Positions 9,081 to 19,298 are shown, numbered from the stretch's first letter. The stretch is 41,304 nucleotides of DNA from Cytophagia bacterium (GCA_004294005.1 RDZP01000010.1:1-41304); one strand, 5' to 3'. Made by a program: numbers and translations. Notes: generated by a model from the letters alone, not told the origin.

Positions 9081-10013
9081 ATGTTATTATTAGATTATAA
9101 AATAGTGTCGTCAGTAGCTGAAGAATTGATAGAAAAAAATGGTTCTACTACTACACTGGACGTAAAAAATGCACTTCGTAATAAAAATTATCAAGCTACT
9201 CAAAATGAAGTTTCAGGTTTTATGAGCCGAATGGCTATCGAGGAATCATTACATACAAATCAAAATCAAAACTTTAAAATATACTCTTTTGCAATGGATT
9301 CAAAAGAAAAACTCAATGGTTATTTTCAAAAAGATGATACATTTTGGGCAATCAAAGTTGAAAATGCAACACTTATTATTGAAGAGGGAAAAATAAATAC
9401 TACAGGTATTTTGACTGAAAAATTATTCAAACGAAATATAAAAGCAATCAAAGAAGGAAAAGAACTCATCAAAAAAAAAGAAATAGAAGGTTTTTTTAAA
9501 ACTCCTGATACACGATTACCACTCAATATCAGAAAAAGTATTGGTGGATATGAAAATAAAAAACTAAAAAAAATAATATTGAGTTTTTTTAATGTTATTT
9601 TTGAAACAGAAGAAAATATTGTTTTTGTTGATAATAAAGAAGAAAAAAAAGGTTTATTTATGACAAAAAAACAAGGTGGCTATCAATTTGCGTGGGAAAC
9701 TAATCTTAAAGAAGTAGAAAAAATTACAAAAACTTCCAACCAAAACCTTGAAATAAGTCAATTTCAATTTGACTATTATCAAACTACAGGTGAAAAAATT
9801 AACCAAAAATATATCGTTGATGAGATTGGAAATACTATCCATCATTCGGTCAATATTATAACTCAATTCAATATCAAAAATCATATTTTGATTGATTTAA
9901 AAAATTTATACATCGCTGAATTATTTTTTGAAACAGGTGAAAAGTTGAATTTAAGTAAATTTGATTATGAAAGTATAAGTATTTTTTTTCAAGTAATTAA
10001 CAATTTTGAATAA
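9081..10013 (+). CDS. Uncharacterised protein with N-terminal winged-helix-like region and WGR-like domain
   Basis: FWAIKVENATLIIEEGKINTTGILTEKLFKRNIKAIKEGKELIKKKEIEGF resembles the WGR pattern; the first ~60 aa look like a helix-turn-helix. Confidence 0.65.
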   Translation: MLLLDYKIVSSVAEELIEKNGSTTTLDVKNALRNKNYQATQNEVSGFMSRMAIEESLHTNQNQNFKIYSFAMDSKEKLNGYFQKDDTFWAIKVENATLIIEEGKINTTGILTEKLFKRNIKAIKEGKELIKKKEIEGFFKTPDTRLPLNIRKSIGGYENKKLKKIILSFFNVIFETEENIVFVDNKEEKKGLFMTKKQGGYQFAWETNLKEVEKITKTSNQNLEISQFQFDYYQTTGEKINQKYIVDEIGNTIHHSVNIITQFNIKNHILIDLKNLYIAELFFETGEKLNLSKFDYESISIFFQVINNFE

Positions 10014-10140
10014 TCATCAAAAAAAACAAATTATCTATAAAATTCTTATAAATACAAAAAAAGTTTTAAACTATTTGTTATTTATGTAAAAATAGGCTAT
10101 CTTTGCCAAATATTATTATATAAAGAACAAAAAAACAAAT

Positions 10141-11478
10141 ATGGAAAATCAAAAACAGACTCGCATTCCCAATATTGGCAAGCCAAGAGTGGTAATTATA
10201 GGAGGAGGCTTTGGTGGATTAGAATTAGTAAAAGCACTTAAAAAAGTTGATGTCCAAACGGTTTTGTTTGATAAACATAACCATCATACTTTTCAACCTT
10301 TGCTTTATCAAGTAGCAACTTCAGGTTTAGAAACAAATTCTATCGTTTATCCTTTTAGAAAAAAATTTGATAGGCAAAAAAACTTTTATTTTAGATTAGC
10401 AGAAGTAAAAAAAATCTATCCCGACGAAAAATACATAGAAACTTCAATTGGAGTATTAGAATATGATTTTTTAGTCATTGCCACAGGTGCAACTACTAAT
10501 TATTATGGTGCGAAAGATATTGCTAAAAATTCACTGCCAATGAAAACAATCGAAGATTCTATCCGATTGAGAAACAGAATTATTAATAATTTTGAAGAAG
10601 CATTATTGGTAGAAGATGACGTAAAATTGAATAGTTTGATTGACTTTGTAGTGGTAGGTGGAGGACCAACAGGCGTTGAGGTTGCAGGAGCATTGGCAGA
10701 ATTACGTAATTATGTATTTCCTACTGATTATAAAGAATTGGATTTATTAAAAATGGATATTGATTTGATAGAAGCAAGTCCAAGTTTATTGAATGGAATG
10801 GCACAGCCCGCAGGTCAAAAAGCACAAAAATTTTTGGAAAATATGGGAGTAAGAGTGCACACACAAACTTCCGTAAAATCTTATGATGGTTATACGGTAG
10901 AATTGAGCAATGGCAAACAACTCATTACTCGAAATTTAATTTGGGCGGCAGGTGTTACAGGTTGTGTGTTACAGGGCTTAAAACCTGAAGCAGTTTCAAA
11001 AGGCAATCGTTATTTTGTCAATGAATTTAATCAAATACAAGGACATGATGATATTTTTGCTTTGGGTGATGTAGCGGCAATGGTCAGTGAAGATTATCCA
11101 CGTGGGCATCCACAAATGGCACCACCTGCAATGCAACAAGGAAAATTGTTAGCTAAAAACATCAAAAAATTGATGAATAAACAACCTTTAAAATCTTTTA
11201 AATATTTTAATCAAGGTTCGATGGCAACCATAGGACGTAATAGAGCAGTTGTTGAAATGGGCAAATTCAAAATACAAGGTTTTATTGCTTGGTTTATTTG
11301 GATGTTTGTGCATTTGATGTCATTGGTTGGTTATCGAAATCGTTTATTAGTGTTTTTTAGTTGGATGTGGAGTTATTTTTCTTATGATAGAAGTAATCGT
11401 TTGATTATTGGTAACGCGGGTACAGAGCATCCAGAGATTGAAAAAATAGATGAGGTATTGCCTAAAAAAACCGAATAA
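10141..11478 (+). CDS. ndh: Type II NADH dehydrogenase / NAD(P)/FAD-dependent oxidoreductase
   Basis: VVIIGGGFGGLE, LIDFVVVGGGPTGVEVAGALAE, DDIFALGDVA. Confidence 0.92.
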   Translation: MENQKQTRIPNIGKPRVVIIGGGFGGLELVKALKKVDVQTVLFDKHNHHTFQPLLYQVATSGLETNSIVYPFRKKFDRQKNFYFRLAEVKKIYPDEKYIETSIGVLEYDFLVIATGATTNYYGAKDIAKNSLPMKTIEDSIRLRNRIINNFEEALLVEDDVKLNSLIDFVVVGGGPTGVEVAGALAELRNYVFPTDYKELDLLKMDIDLIEASPSLLNGMAQPAGQKAQKFLENMGVRVHTQTSVKSYDGYTVELSNGKQLITRNLIWAAGVTGCVLQGLKPEAVSKGNRYFVNEFNQIQGHDDIFALGDVAAMVSEDYPRGHPQMAPPAMQQGKLLAKNIKKLMNKQPLKSFKYFNQGSMATIGRNRAVVEMGKFKIQGFIAWFIWMFVHLMSLVGYRNRLLVFFSWMWSYFSYDRSNRLIIGNAGTEHPEIEKIDEVLPKKTE

Positions 11479-11503
11479 TCATTTATTGTGATAAAAAAAC
11501 ATC

Positions 11504-11550
11504 AAAAACATCATTTTTGTATTTCTAATATTCAAAAAATGATGTTTTTT
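11504..11550 (+). terminator. Intrinsic terminator
   Basis: aaaaacatcatttttg...caaaaaatgatgtttttttt stem with T tract after ndh. Confidence 0.75.
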
Positions 11551-11654
11551 TACATCTGAGTAAATAAAAAAATTGAAAAAAATAAAAAGATTTCAAAAAT
11601 ATTGTTTAATTTTGTAGCTATAATAAAAAATAACAAAGATAATTTTTTTAGATT

Positions 11655-12269
11655 ATGTTTATCGAGCCTACATTCAAGGAAAAAAAACACATAGGTTGGA
11701 TTGAAGTAATTTGTGGTTCTATGTTTTCAGGAAAAACAGAAGAGCTTATAAGACGTATCAATCGAGCAAAAATAGCAAAACAAGAAACAATTATCTTTAA
11801 ACCTGCTATGGATAATCGTTACCATTCTAAACATGTAGTTTCTCATGATGCGAATGCCATTTACGCAACCCCTGTTCAAAAAGCAGAAGAAATTTTGATA
11901 AAAGTAGGCACTGCTAATGTAGTAGGCATCGATGAAGTACAGTTTTTTGATGGCTTTATTGTAGAGGTTTGTAAACAATTAGCCAATCATGGTGTAAGAG
12001 TCATTGTGGCAGGATTGGATATGGATTATAAAGGCGAGCCTTTTGGTTCTATGCCACAATTAATGGCAGTTGCAGAATTTGTTACAAAAGTACACGCCAT
12101 TTGTGTGAGTTGTGGAAGTGTTGCTAATTTTTCACACCGAATCGTATCTTCTGATGAACAAGTTTTGATAGGCGAAACGGATAGCTATGAAGCATTGTGT
12201 AGAAGATGTTTTTGTGAAATAGAAGAAAAACAAATACCTACACATCAAAATGGAAAATCACATACATAA
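11655..12269 (+). CDS. tdk: Thymidine kinase
   Basis: GSMFSGKTEELIRRINRAKIAKQETIIFKP, VVGIDEVQFF, VIVAGLDMDYKGEPFG. Confidence 0.95.
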   Translation: MFIEPTFKEKKHIGWIEVICGSMFSGKTEELIRRINRAKIAKQETIIFKPAMDNRYHSKHVVSHDANAIYATPVQKAEEILIKVGTANVVGIDEVQFFDGFIVEVCKQLANHGVRVIVAGLDMDYKGEPFGSMPQLMAVAEFVTKVHAICVSCGSVANFSHRIVSSDEQVLIGETDSYEALCRRCFCEIEEKQIPTHQNGKSHT

Positions 12270-12336
12270 AAAAATAAATTAAAAAATTAATACATAATAA
12301 AATCAATAATTTTGTAAAAAATATACTATAAAAAAG

Positions 12337-13113
12337 ATGATAATTTTACGCCGTTTATATTCAATTTGGGGCGTTTTTGCTTTTAGTTTGCCCTTTTTAT
12401 TATTTTTACCTTTTTTTCATTTATTTGCTAAAAAACAACAATGGCATATTTACGCATCAATACTCAATCGTTGGTGGGCAAATATTTTTTGGTTTTTAGT
12501 ATTAATGCCTTATCGAATAGAATATAAAGGTAAAAAAACTGATAAATCTCCTGCAGTCTATTGTGGAAATCATACTTCTTTTTTGGATATTTTGACAATG
12601 GGAACTATTGTAAAAGGTGATTATTTGTTTATTGGAAAAGAAGAATTGGCTACTATTCCTCTTTTTGGAAATATGTTCAAAAAATTACATATTACTGTTA
12701 ATAGAAATAATAAAATAAGTGCTTATCGTACTTTGTTAAAAAGTAAAGAAGCAATAGATAATCATCAAAGCATTGTAATGTTTCCTGAAGGTGGGATTAT
12801 TTCTGAAAATCCACCTGAATTAGCGCCTTTCAAAGAAGGTGCATTTCGTTTGGCAATTGAGAAACAAGTGCCTATTATTCCTGTTACTATTTTTTATAAT
12901 TGGTATGTATTGCCTGATGATGAAAAATATCTTTTGAGTTGGCATAGTGGACGTGCTATTGTACATGAGCCTATTATTACACTTGGAATGACTAACGCAG
13001 ATATCGAAACATTGAAAGAGAGAACATATCAAATTATTCGTCAGCCTTTGTTAGAAGCAGGTATGTTGCATAGTAATAAAAAATTAGCGGTTTCTTCAAT
13101 AGAAAAAAATTGA
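12337..13113 (+). CDS. 1-acyl-sn-glycerol-3-phosphate acyltransferase (PlsC family)
   Basis: NHTSFLDI (HX4D-like) and MFPEGG motifs. Confidence 0.9.
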   Translation: MIILRRLYSIWGVFAFSLPFLLFLPFFHLFAKKQQWHIYASILNRWWANIFWFLVLMPYRIEYKGKKTDKSPAVYCGNHTSFLDILTMGTIVKGDYLFIGKEELATIPLFGNMFKKLHITVNRNNKISAYRTLLKSKEAIDNHQSIVMFPEGGIISENPPELAPFKEGAFRLAIEKQVPIIPVTIFYNWYVLPDDEKYLLSWHSGRAIVHEPIITLGMTNADIETLKERTYQIIRQPLLEAGMLHSNKKLAVSSIEKN

Positions 13114-13322
13114 GCAATTGAAAGCATAGATTAGATTTCTTGGTAAGTAATTCATACAACTAATAAAAAAATAATTATTGTTGAATATATTTAATGCTTT
13201 GTTAATAATGGCAATAAATCTAACAAACTTTATTTTTTTTCGTAAATATCATAAAAATAAAAAAATATTTTTTAAATTATAAAATAAAACTCTTTTCACT
13301 TACGTTTAATTGTTGTACTGCG

Positions 13323-13919
13323 ATGAAAAAAAGCGGGCTTGATGATAGCGCATTAGTTATCAATTATAAAAACGGCGACGATAATGCTTTTGCTGAGCTT
13401 TTAAATCGTCATAAGACAAAGGTCTTTACTACAATATTGATTATTGTAAAAGACCATTATTTAGCCGAAGATTTGATGCAAGATACATTCGTCAAAGCGG
13501 TCAAAACGATTAAGTCAGGACGTTATAATGAAGAAGGTAAATTTTTGCCTTGGGTAATTAGAATCGCTCATAACTTAGCCATAGATTATTTTAGGAAAGA
13601 AAAACGCTATCCTGAGGTAGATTTAGATGACCACATAAAGACACTCAACAATATGTATTTTTCTGAAGATTCAGCAGAGGCATCGCAAATAAAAAAGGAA
13701 ACTTATAGTCGTTTGCGTATGTCTATACAACAATTGCCTGAGAAACAACGTGAAGTGTTAATCATGAGGCATTATGCTGAAATGAGTTTTCAAGAGATAG
13801 CAGATGTAACTGATGTGAGTGTAAATACAGCTTTGGGGCGAATGAGATATGCTTTAATCAATTTGAGAAAGCAAATGATAAAAAACCCTTTACAATATGA
13901 TAAAAATGCTCACCCATGA
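13323..13919 (+). CDS. RNA polymerase sigma factor, sigma-70 (ECF) family
   Basis: YLAEDLMQDTFVKA, LPWVIRIAHNLAIDYFRKEKR, LPEKQREVLIMRHYAEMSFQEIADVTDVSVNTALGRMRYAL. Confidence 0.94.
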   Translation: MKKSGLDDSALVINYKNGDDNAFAELLNRHKTKVFTTILIIVKDHYLAEDLMQDTFVKAVKTIKSGRYNEEGKFLPWVIRIAHNLAIDYFRKEKRYPEVDLDDHIKTLNNMYFSEDSAEASQIKKETYSRLRMSIQQLPEKQREVLIMRHYAEMSFQEIADVTDVSVNTALGRMRYALINLRKQMIKNPLQYDKNAHP

Positions 13920-14133
13920 GGATGTTATTCGTTATGCCTACAATGAATGTAATGCAGAAGAAGCCGATATTATTCAGGCTTTGATTGATACGGATAAAAA
14001 ATTGAGGCAATTTTATGATCGCCTCACAAACACAAAAAAGAATTTGGATAGTTTACACCGACAGCCTTCCGCAGAAGTAATTGAGAAGATTTTGAATTAC
14101 TCAAGAAAAGTTGATGATTTGTACTCTGTTTAG
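13897..14133 (+). CDS. Small protein co-encoded with the sigma factor (78 aa, function unknown)
   Basis: Overlaps the 3' end of the sigma gene and is followed by a terminator. Confidence 0.7.
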   Translation: MIKMLTHEDVIRYAYNECNAEEADIIQALIDTDKKLRQFYDRLTNTKKNLDSLHRQPSAEVIEKILNYSRKVDDLYSV

Positions 14134-14167
14134 ACTTTTTTTGATAATTACTATTTTTTTTATATGT

Positions 14168-14203
14168 AAACTATCCAAAACTAATTTTTTGGATAGTTTT
14201 TTT
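14168..14203 (+). terminator. Intrinsic terminator
   Basis: aaactatccaaaa...ttttttggatagttttttt. Confidence 0.8.
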
Positions 14204-14237
14204 ATTATAATCCTTATAAAAGTCTGTTAAAAAAAAC

Positions 14238-14356
14238 GGTTCTACTAAATTTTATACGAAATTTATCGCAAAAAGCACGCGGATAACACGGATTTTACGG
14301 ATTAAAACAGATTTTTATTTTTGTAAAAATTTATCCGTATAAATGTTAGAAGAACC
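14238..14356. repeat. Short element with 21-bp imperfect terminal inverted repeats (MITE-like) and internal acacggattttacggatta
   Basis: ggttctactaaattttatacg (14238-14258) versus cgtataaatgttagaagaacc (14336-14356), 18/21 complementary. Confidence 0.6.
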
Positions 14357-14365
14357 AAAAGAACT

Positions 14366-15391
14366 TTAAAAGTGTTTCCAACCTTGTGCTTTGATAGGAA
14401 CAATTGTGCCTGCTTTTGATTGTAATTGAATAATTGATTGATCTTCCAAAATTTTTCCTATTGCAATAATATCAATATGTTTTCTTATTTTTTCATAATC
14501 ATCAGGATTTAATGTAAATAATAGTTCATAATCTTCACCACCATTCATCATACAAGTCAAAGGGTCAATATGAAAATCAATGGCTGTTTGATAGGTGAGT
14601 TGGTCAATAGGTAAATTTTCTTCCATAATCAATGCACCTACGCCCGATTGTGTGCAGATATGAAATAACTCAGAAGCCAAACCATCAGAAATATCTATCA
14701 TAGCTGTTGGAATGATATTTTTTTCGTTTAATTCGTGAATAAAATCCATTCTCGCTTCAGGTTTTAGTTGTCTTTGTAATAAATAATCAAAACCAACAAG
14801 TTCAGGCTGCATAGTAGGATTGGTTTGATAGACTTGTTTTTCTCTTTCTAAGATATGCAAACCCATATATGCGGCACCCAAATCACCCGTTAGGCAGATA
14901 ATATCATCTTTTTTGGCTGTATTTCTATAAGCAATTTTATTTTTATTTACTTTTCCAATCACACTTATCGAAATCATTAAACCTGATATCGAGGAAGTAG
15001 TATCACCACCCACCAAATCTACTTTGTAATTATCACAGGCAATTTTCATTCCTGCATATATTTCTTCTATTGCTTCAATCGAAAAACGATTACTAATTGC
15101 TAAACCGACTGTAATTTGTTCAGGAATGCCATTCATAGCGGCAATATCAGAAACATTGACCGCTATTGCTTTGTATCCTAAATGACGTAGAGGTACATAA
15201 CTCAAATCAAAATGAATTTTCTCGATAAGCATATCAGTAGAAACAATAGTAAAAAAATCAGTACCATTGTCAATTACTGCACAATCATCTCCTATACCTT
15301 TGATAGTAGATTTATTTTGTAAATGAATATTTTTTTTGAGGCGTTCTATCAATCCAAATTCGCCTATATCTTTAAGTTCTGTTCTTTCCAT
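14366..15391 (-). CDS. thiL: Thiamine-monophosphate kinase
   Basis: GEFGLIERL, GDDCAVID, VNVSDIAAMNG, MIDISDGLASEL; internal M (MERTELKDIG) at 15391 is the more likely start than 15430. Confidence 0.93.
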   Translation of the reverse strand: MERTELKDIGEFGLIERLKKNIHLQNKSTIKGIGDDCAVIDNGTDFFTIVSTDMLIEKIHFDLSYVPLRHLGYKAIAVNVSDIAAMNGIPEQITVGLAISNRFSIEAIEEIYAGMKIACDNYKVDLVGGDTTSSISGLMISISVIGKVNKNKIAYRNTAKKDDIICLTGDLGAAYMGLHILEREKQVYQTNPTMQPELVGFDYLLQRQLKPEARMDFIHELNEKNIIPTAMIDISDGLASELFHICTQSGVGALIMEENLPIDQLTYQTAIDFHIDPLTCMMNGGEDYELLFTLNPDDYEKIRKHIDIIAIGKILEDQSIIQLQSKAGTIVPIKAQGWKHF

Positions 15392-15540
15392 TATTTTTTT
15401 ATATTGATAATAAATTGATAAAACAACCAATTTTCCAAATTTTTTAGAACTTGGCTCATTGGTTGTTTATTTTTTTGTGAATAATTTTGATTATTAACAA
15501 ATATTATAAACTTGGGAAATCTCTAAAATACTTCGCAGAA

Positions 15541-15608
15541 GGTGGCATAAATGCCACCACTATACATAATTTACATTTTTTATGTAAAAAGGTGGCATTT
15601 ATGCCACC
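15541..15608. repeat. Inverted repeat, two 18-bp near-palindromes (ggtggcataaatgccacc / ggtggcatttatgccacc)
   Basis: 15541-15558 is the exact reverse complement of 15591-15608; inner tttacat/atgtaaa. Confidence 0.9.
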
Positions 15609-15650
15609 ATAAATATCTTTTTTGAAGATTTCCGCAGTTATTAACAAATA

Positions 15651-18600
15651 TTATTTTTGAAATTCTGAATCAGGGATTTCAATGTTATAATCTACTGTAA
15701 AAGTCATTGGCAATTCCATTCCATTAGCATTGACAACTGATTTTTTTGGAAATTTCAAACCTTTTACCTCTTGATATTCTTGGATAGAAACTTCACCCAT
15801 ACGAGAAACAGATTTTAACTCTAAACCTGAGTTAGCATCATACCATTTTGTGTTGATGATTTTATCATCTTTTTTGAAAACGACTTTATGGGCATCACGT
15901 CCATCAACCTTTTCAGTGGTTTCAATTTGTGCTTTCAAACCAATTTTAGCATAATCTAATTCTAAGAAAATAGGATTATTAACCATTTCTGTTACAGCTT
16001 CTGCTGGTAGTTCTTGAGTACCTCTATCAGAAACCATAAATCCTTTTCCATCTGCTATCACAGTTTTAGAAGTTTGTCCCATCATATCTTGTTTCATTGC
16101 AAATTTATCTTTTTTTCTTAACATAGACATAGATGAGGCTTGTCCCATTATTTCCATATCTATTTTTTGAGATAAAGAAGTTACGCTTGCAACTTTTGCT
16201 TTTCCACCAATGGCTTCTAAGTATTTGTCTAATACTTTTTCTACCGTAACACTTCCATCATTTTTGCCTGATGCTTTTTGTCCTTCATCTTTTGTGGTTG
16301 CTTTTTCTTCTATTTTTTCAGGCATCATAGATACTACGATACTTGTTTTTTTATAGTCAAAGTATTTTTTTGAAGTTTTTTGTATGTCTTTTGCAGAAAG
16401 TTTTTCGATGCGTTCTCTTACTTTTGCTTCCAACAATCCTTCAGGTTTTGAGCCATCATAATAAATTCTACGCAAACCGCTTGACCAATAGAAATTTTCT
16501 TTACTATTTTTTTCTATTTCGCGTCTTTGTCCTTCTTTTACTTTGTCTAAATCTTCTTTTGAAGGTCCTTTTTTCGCTAATTTATCAATTTCTTCATAAA
16601 CCGCATCTACCAATTTTTTTACATTCTCAGGGGCGCATGTAAAAGAAACTGTCATTGAATATGTTTTATTAGGTTCTTTTTTGAATGAAGGCGAAACGCG
16701 TGGGCTATACACACCTGCTTTGTCCTCTCTCAAATTTTCAGTAATTTTGATACCTAATAGTTCTGTTGCAGAACGAATTAAATATGCGTCTTCATCATTT
16801 TTCAATTCATCGGTGATAGCAATCATTACTTGACTTTTTGGGTCTTTTCCTTTATTAAATGATTCTACTATTTTTCCTTTGGGCGCTCTGATACCTAAAT
16901 CTTTGCCTTGCTCAGCAGGTTTAGATTTATCTGATGGCAAAGAGGAAATGTATAATTCTACAAATTGTTTTAGTTGTGCTTCTTCAAATGCACCTACAAA
17001 TGTAAATGTAAAGTTAGCAGCATTACCAAAACGTGCTTTGTAAAATTCGAGTGCTTTATCTAAATCTATCTTATCAAAATCCTCAGATTTTGGAATTGTT
17101 CTTGAGCGTGGGTGATTTTGTGACATAATTTGACCTAATTTTTCAGCATAATAGAAATTAGGATTGCTACTCAAGTTCTTGAACATACCTTTGTATTTTC
17201 CTGTAAAAGATTTGAAAGAAGCAACATCTTTTCTTGGAGCAGTAAAATATAAGTTCGCAAGTTGAAACATTGTTTCCAAATCTTTTGGAGAAGACTCGCC
17301 ACTCATTCCGTGATTCATTTCTTCTATAAAAGGACTTACTTCTACATTTTTTCCTGTTAATACTTTTTTCAAGTCAGTAGAAGAAAATACTCTCAAACCA
17401 CCTTCTACTACTACTTGGTCTGCTGCAGAAGCAGAAAAGAAATCAGCGTCAGCCGCCAAAGAATGTCCACCTTTTGCAAATGCACCCATAATAATTTGGT
17501 CATCTTTGAAGTTTGTTTTTTTGTAGATTACTTTTGCACCATTCGAAAGTGTTAATTCGGTAGCATCAATTTCAGTAATTTTTTTCTCACCTGTGATGCT
17601 TCCTTTTGTAGGCATTTGTACCATCAAAGGCTCTTTCACAGATTTATCTTCATAAGCATTTACCTTTATTTTTTCTACTTCTGCCAACAAATCTAATACT
17701 TCTTTTTCAGTAGGTATTTTTACACCTGTTTTTTCAGGCATTACAATAGAAATAACTCTATTTTCATCAACTATCCATTGTTTTGCCAATGGATTTACCT
17801 CATTTAATTGTACAGACGGCAACATTGATTTTACAAAATCATATTCAAACTCAATGCCCGGTGCTGGTTCTTCTTCTAAGAAGTTTTGCACATATTCTGA
17901 TACATAACGCCCGCTTGCAGTTTTGTTTCTTTCATTGTATTGATTTTCATAACGAGAAAGTACATTTTTTTTCGCTCTTTCAAATTCTCCTTCTGTAAAT
18001 CCAAATTGCAAAGCACGTTTATTTTCTAATAATAATGTTTTTAGTCCTGTCAAGGCACCACTTTCACTTACTTGTGCAAAAGCCTGATAAGCATTTTTGA
18101 AACCTAAACCAACTTGACCATAAAAAGCAAATCCGCCCATAAATGGTGCATTTTCTAATTTTGTCAATTCTTCCAAACGGTCATTCAACATTGTGTTATA
18201 CAATTCATAGACGATATTTTGGCGATAATCTGCCAAAGTTTTCATTTTTTTCCCGTCTTTTTTATATAATAATTGTACTTGTCCAAATGCTTGTTCTTTG
18301 TCTGCAAAGATAGCAATTTCAGTTGTTTTATGGTCAGGAATGTCATAATTTTCACGTTTACGTGGGTTTTTGCTTGGAGTAATTCTTCCAAAATGGAATT
18401 TAATTTTCGCTTCCATTTCATTGACATCAATATCACCAACTACCATTACGCCCATCAAATCAGGTCTATACCAATCTTTATAAAAACGTTTGATAGCGTC
18501 ATGTTTGAAATTTTTGATGATACCTGTATCACCAATCGGTAATCTATCAATATAACGTGAACCTTTGAATATTTTTGGTAAGGTTGCTTTTTGAACTCTC

Positions 18601-19127
18601 TCAGAAAGTCCACCTCTACTTCTCCATTCTTCCATAATAATTCCTCTTTCTGCGTCAATTTCTTTTCCGTCAAAAGTAACATTATGCGCCCAATCTTCTA
18701 AGATTTGAAAACCGCCATCTACTATTTCTTTTTTATCAGAAGGAATAGGTAAGATATAAACTGTTTCATCAAAACTTGTATAAGCGTTCAAATCAGCACC
18801 AAATTTCACGCCTAATGATTGTAAGTATTTTACCAATTCATTTTTTTTGAAGTTTTTAGTACCATTAAAACACATGTGTTCTACAAAGTGAGCCAATCCT
18901 AATTGGTCTGGGTCTTCGTTGATAGAGCCTGCTTGTATCGCTAAACGTAGCTCAACACGTTTTTCAGGCTTTGCATTTTTACGAATGTAGTATTTAATAC
19001 CATTCGGTAAAGTTCCCGTTTTGACTTGTGCATCAAAAGGAATCGGTTTGTTTAGGTCTTGTGCTAATGTAAAATTAGCAATACAACTAAAAATAACCAA
19101 AAGTAAGAAATTTTTAAGAATATTCAT
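15651..19127 (-). CDS. M16 family metallopeptidase (two M16 repeats) with extra C-terminal domain
   Basis: LAHFVEHMCFNGTKNF (HxxEH) with downstream E; signal peptide; C-terminal ~200 aa resembles LolA/lipoprotein-sorting-type domains. Confidence 0.9.
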   Translation of the reverse strand: MNILKNFLLLVIFSCIANFTLAQDLNKPIPFDAQVKTGTLPNGIKYYIRKNAKPEKRVELRLAIQAGSINEDPDQLGLAHFVEHMCFNGTKNFKKNELVKYLQSLGVKFGADLNAYTSFDETVYILPIPSDKKEIVDGGFQILEDWAHNVTFDGKEIDAERGIIMEEWRSRGGLSERVQKATLPKIFKGSRYIDRLPIGDTGIIKNFKHDAIKRFYKDWYRPDLMGVMVVGDIDVNEMEAKIKFHFGRITPSKNPRKRENYDIPDHKTTEIAIFADKEQAFGQVQLLYKKDGKKMKTLADYRQNIVYELYNTMLNDRLEELTKLENAPFMGGFAFYGQVGLGFKNAYQAFAQVSESGALTGLKTLLLENKRALQFGFTEGEFERAKKNVLSRYENQYNERNKTASGRYVSEYVQNFLEEEPAPGIEFEYDFVKSMLPSVQLNEVNPLAKQWIVDENRVISIVMPEKTGVKIPTEKEVLDLLAEVEKIKVNAYEDKSVKEPLMVQMPTKGSITGEKKITEIDATELTLSNGAKVIYKKTNFKDDQIIMGAFAKGGHSLAADADFFSASAADQVVVEGGLRVFSSTDLKKVLTGKNVEVSPFIEEMNHGMSGESSPKDLETMFQLANLYFTAPRKDVASFKSFTGKYKGMFKNLSSNPNFYYAEKLGQIMSQNHPRSRTIPKSEDFDKIDLDKALEFYKARFGNAANFTFTFVGAFEEAQLKQFVELYISSLPSDKSKPAEQGKDLGIRAPKGKIVESFNKGKDPKSQVMIAITDELKNDEDAYLIRSATELLGIKITENLREDKAGVYSPRVSPSFKKEPNKTYSMTVSFTCAPENVKKLVDAVYEEIDKLAKKGPSKEDLDKVKEGQRREIEKNSKENFYWSSGLRRIYYDGSKPEGLLEAKVRERIEKLSAKDIQKTSKKYFDYKKTSIVVSMMPEKIEEKATTKDEGQKASGKNDGSVTVEKVLDKYLEAIGGKAKVASVTSLSQKIDMEIMGQASSMSMLRKKDKFAMKQDMMGQTSKTVIADGKGFMVSDRGTQELPAEAVTEMVNNPIFLELDYAKIGLKAQIETTEKVDGRDAHKVVFKKDDKIINTKWYDANSGLELKSVSRMGEVSIQEYQEVKGLKFPKKSVVNANGMELPMTFTVDYNIEIPDSEFQK

Positions 19128-19298
19128 TTTAAATTGAATAAATAAAAGTTAAAATTTTGAAGTGCAAAGATATTGTATCTTTACTTTAAATTAGTATATT
19201 TTAATAAAAAAAATTACGAAAAAAGAATACTTTTTATGAAAGTGTATTTTAATAGTTTAAACTTTGTTTTTTATTTGTAAAAAATAAATAAAAAGAAA

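Noticed and set aside
16343-18682. Several ORFs of 65-99 aa inside the M16 protease gene
   Set aside because: Low-complexity or antisense/frame-shifted readings of a clearly coding, uninterrupted protease gene.
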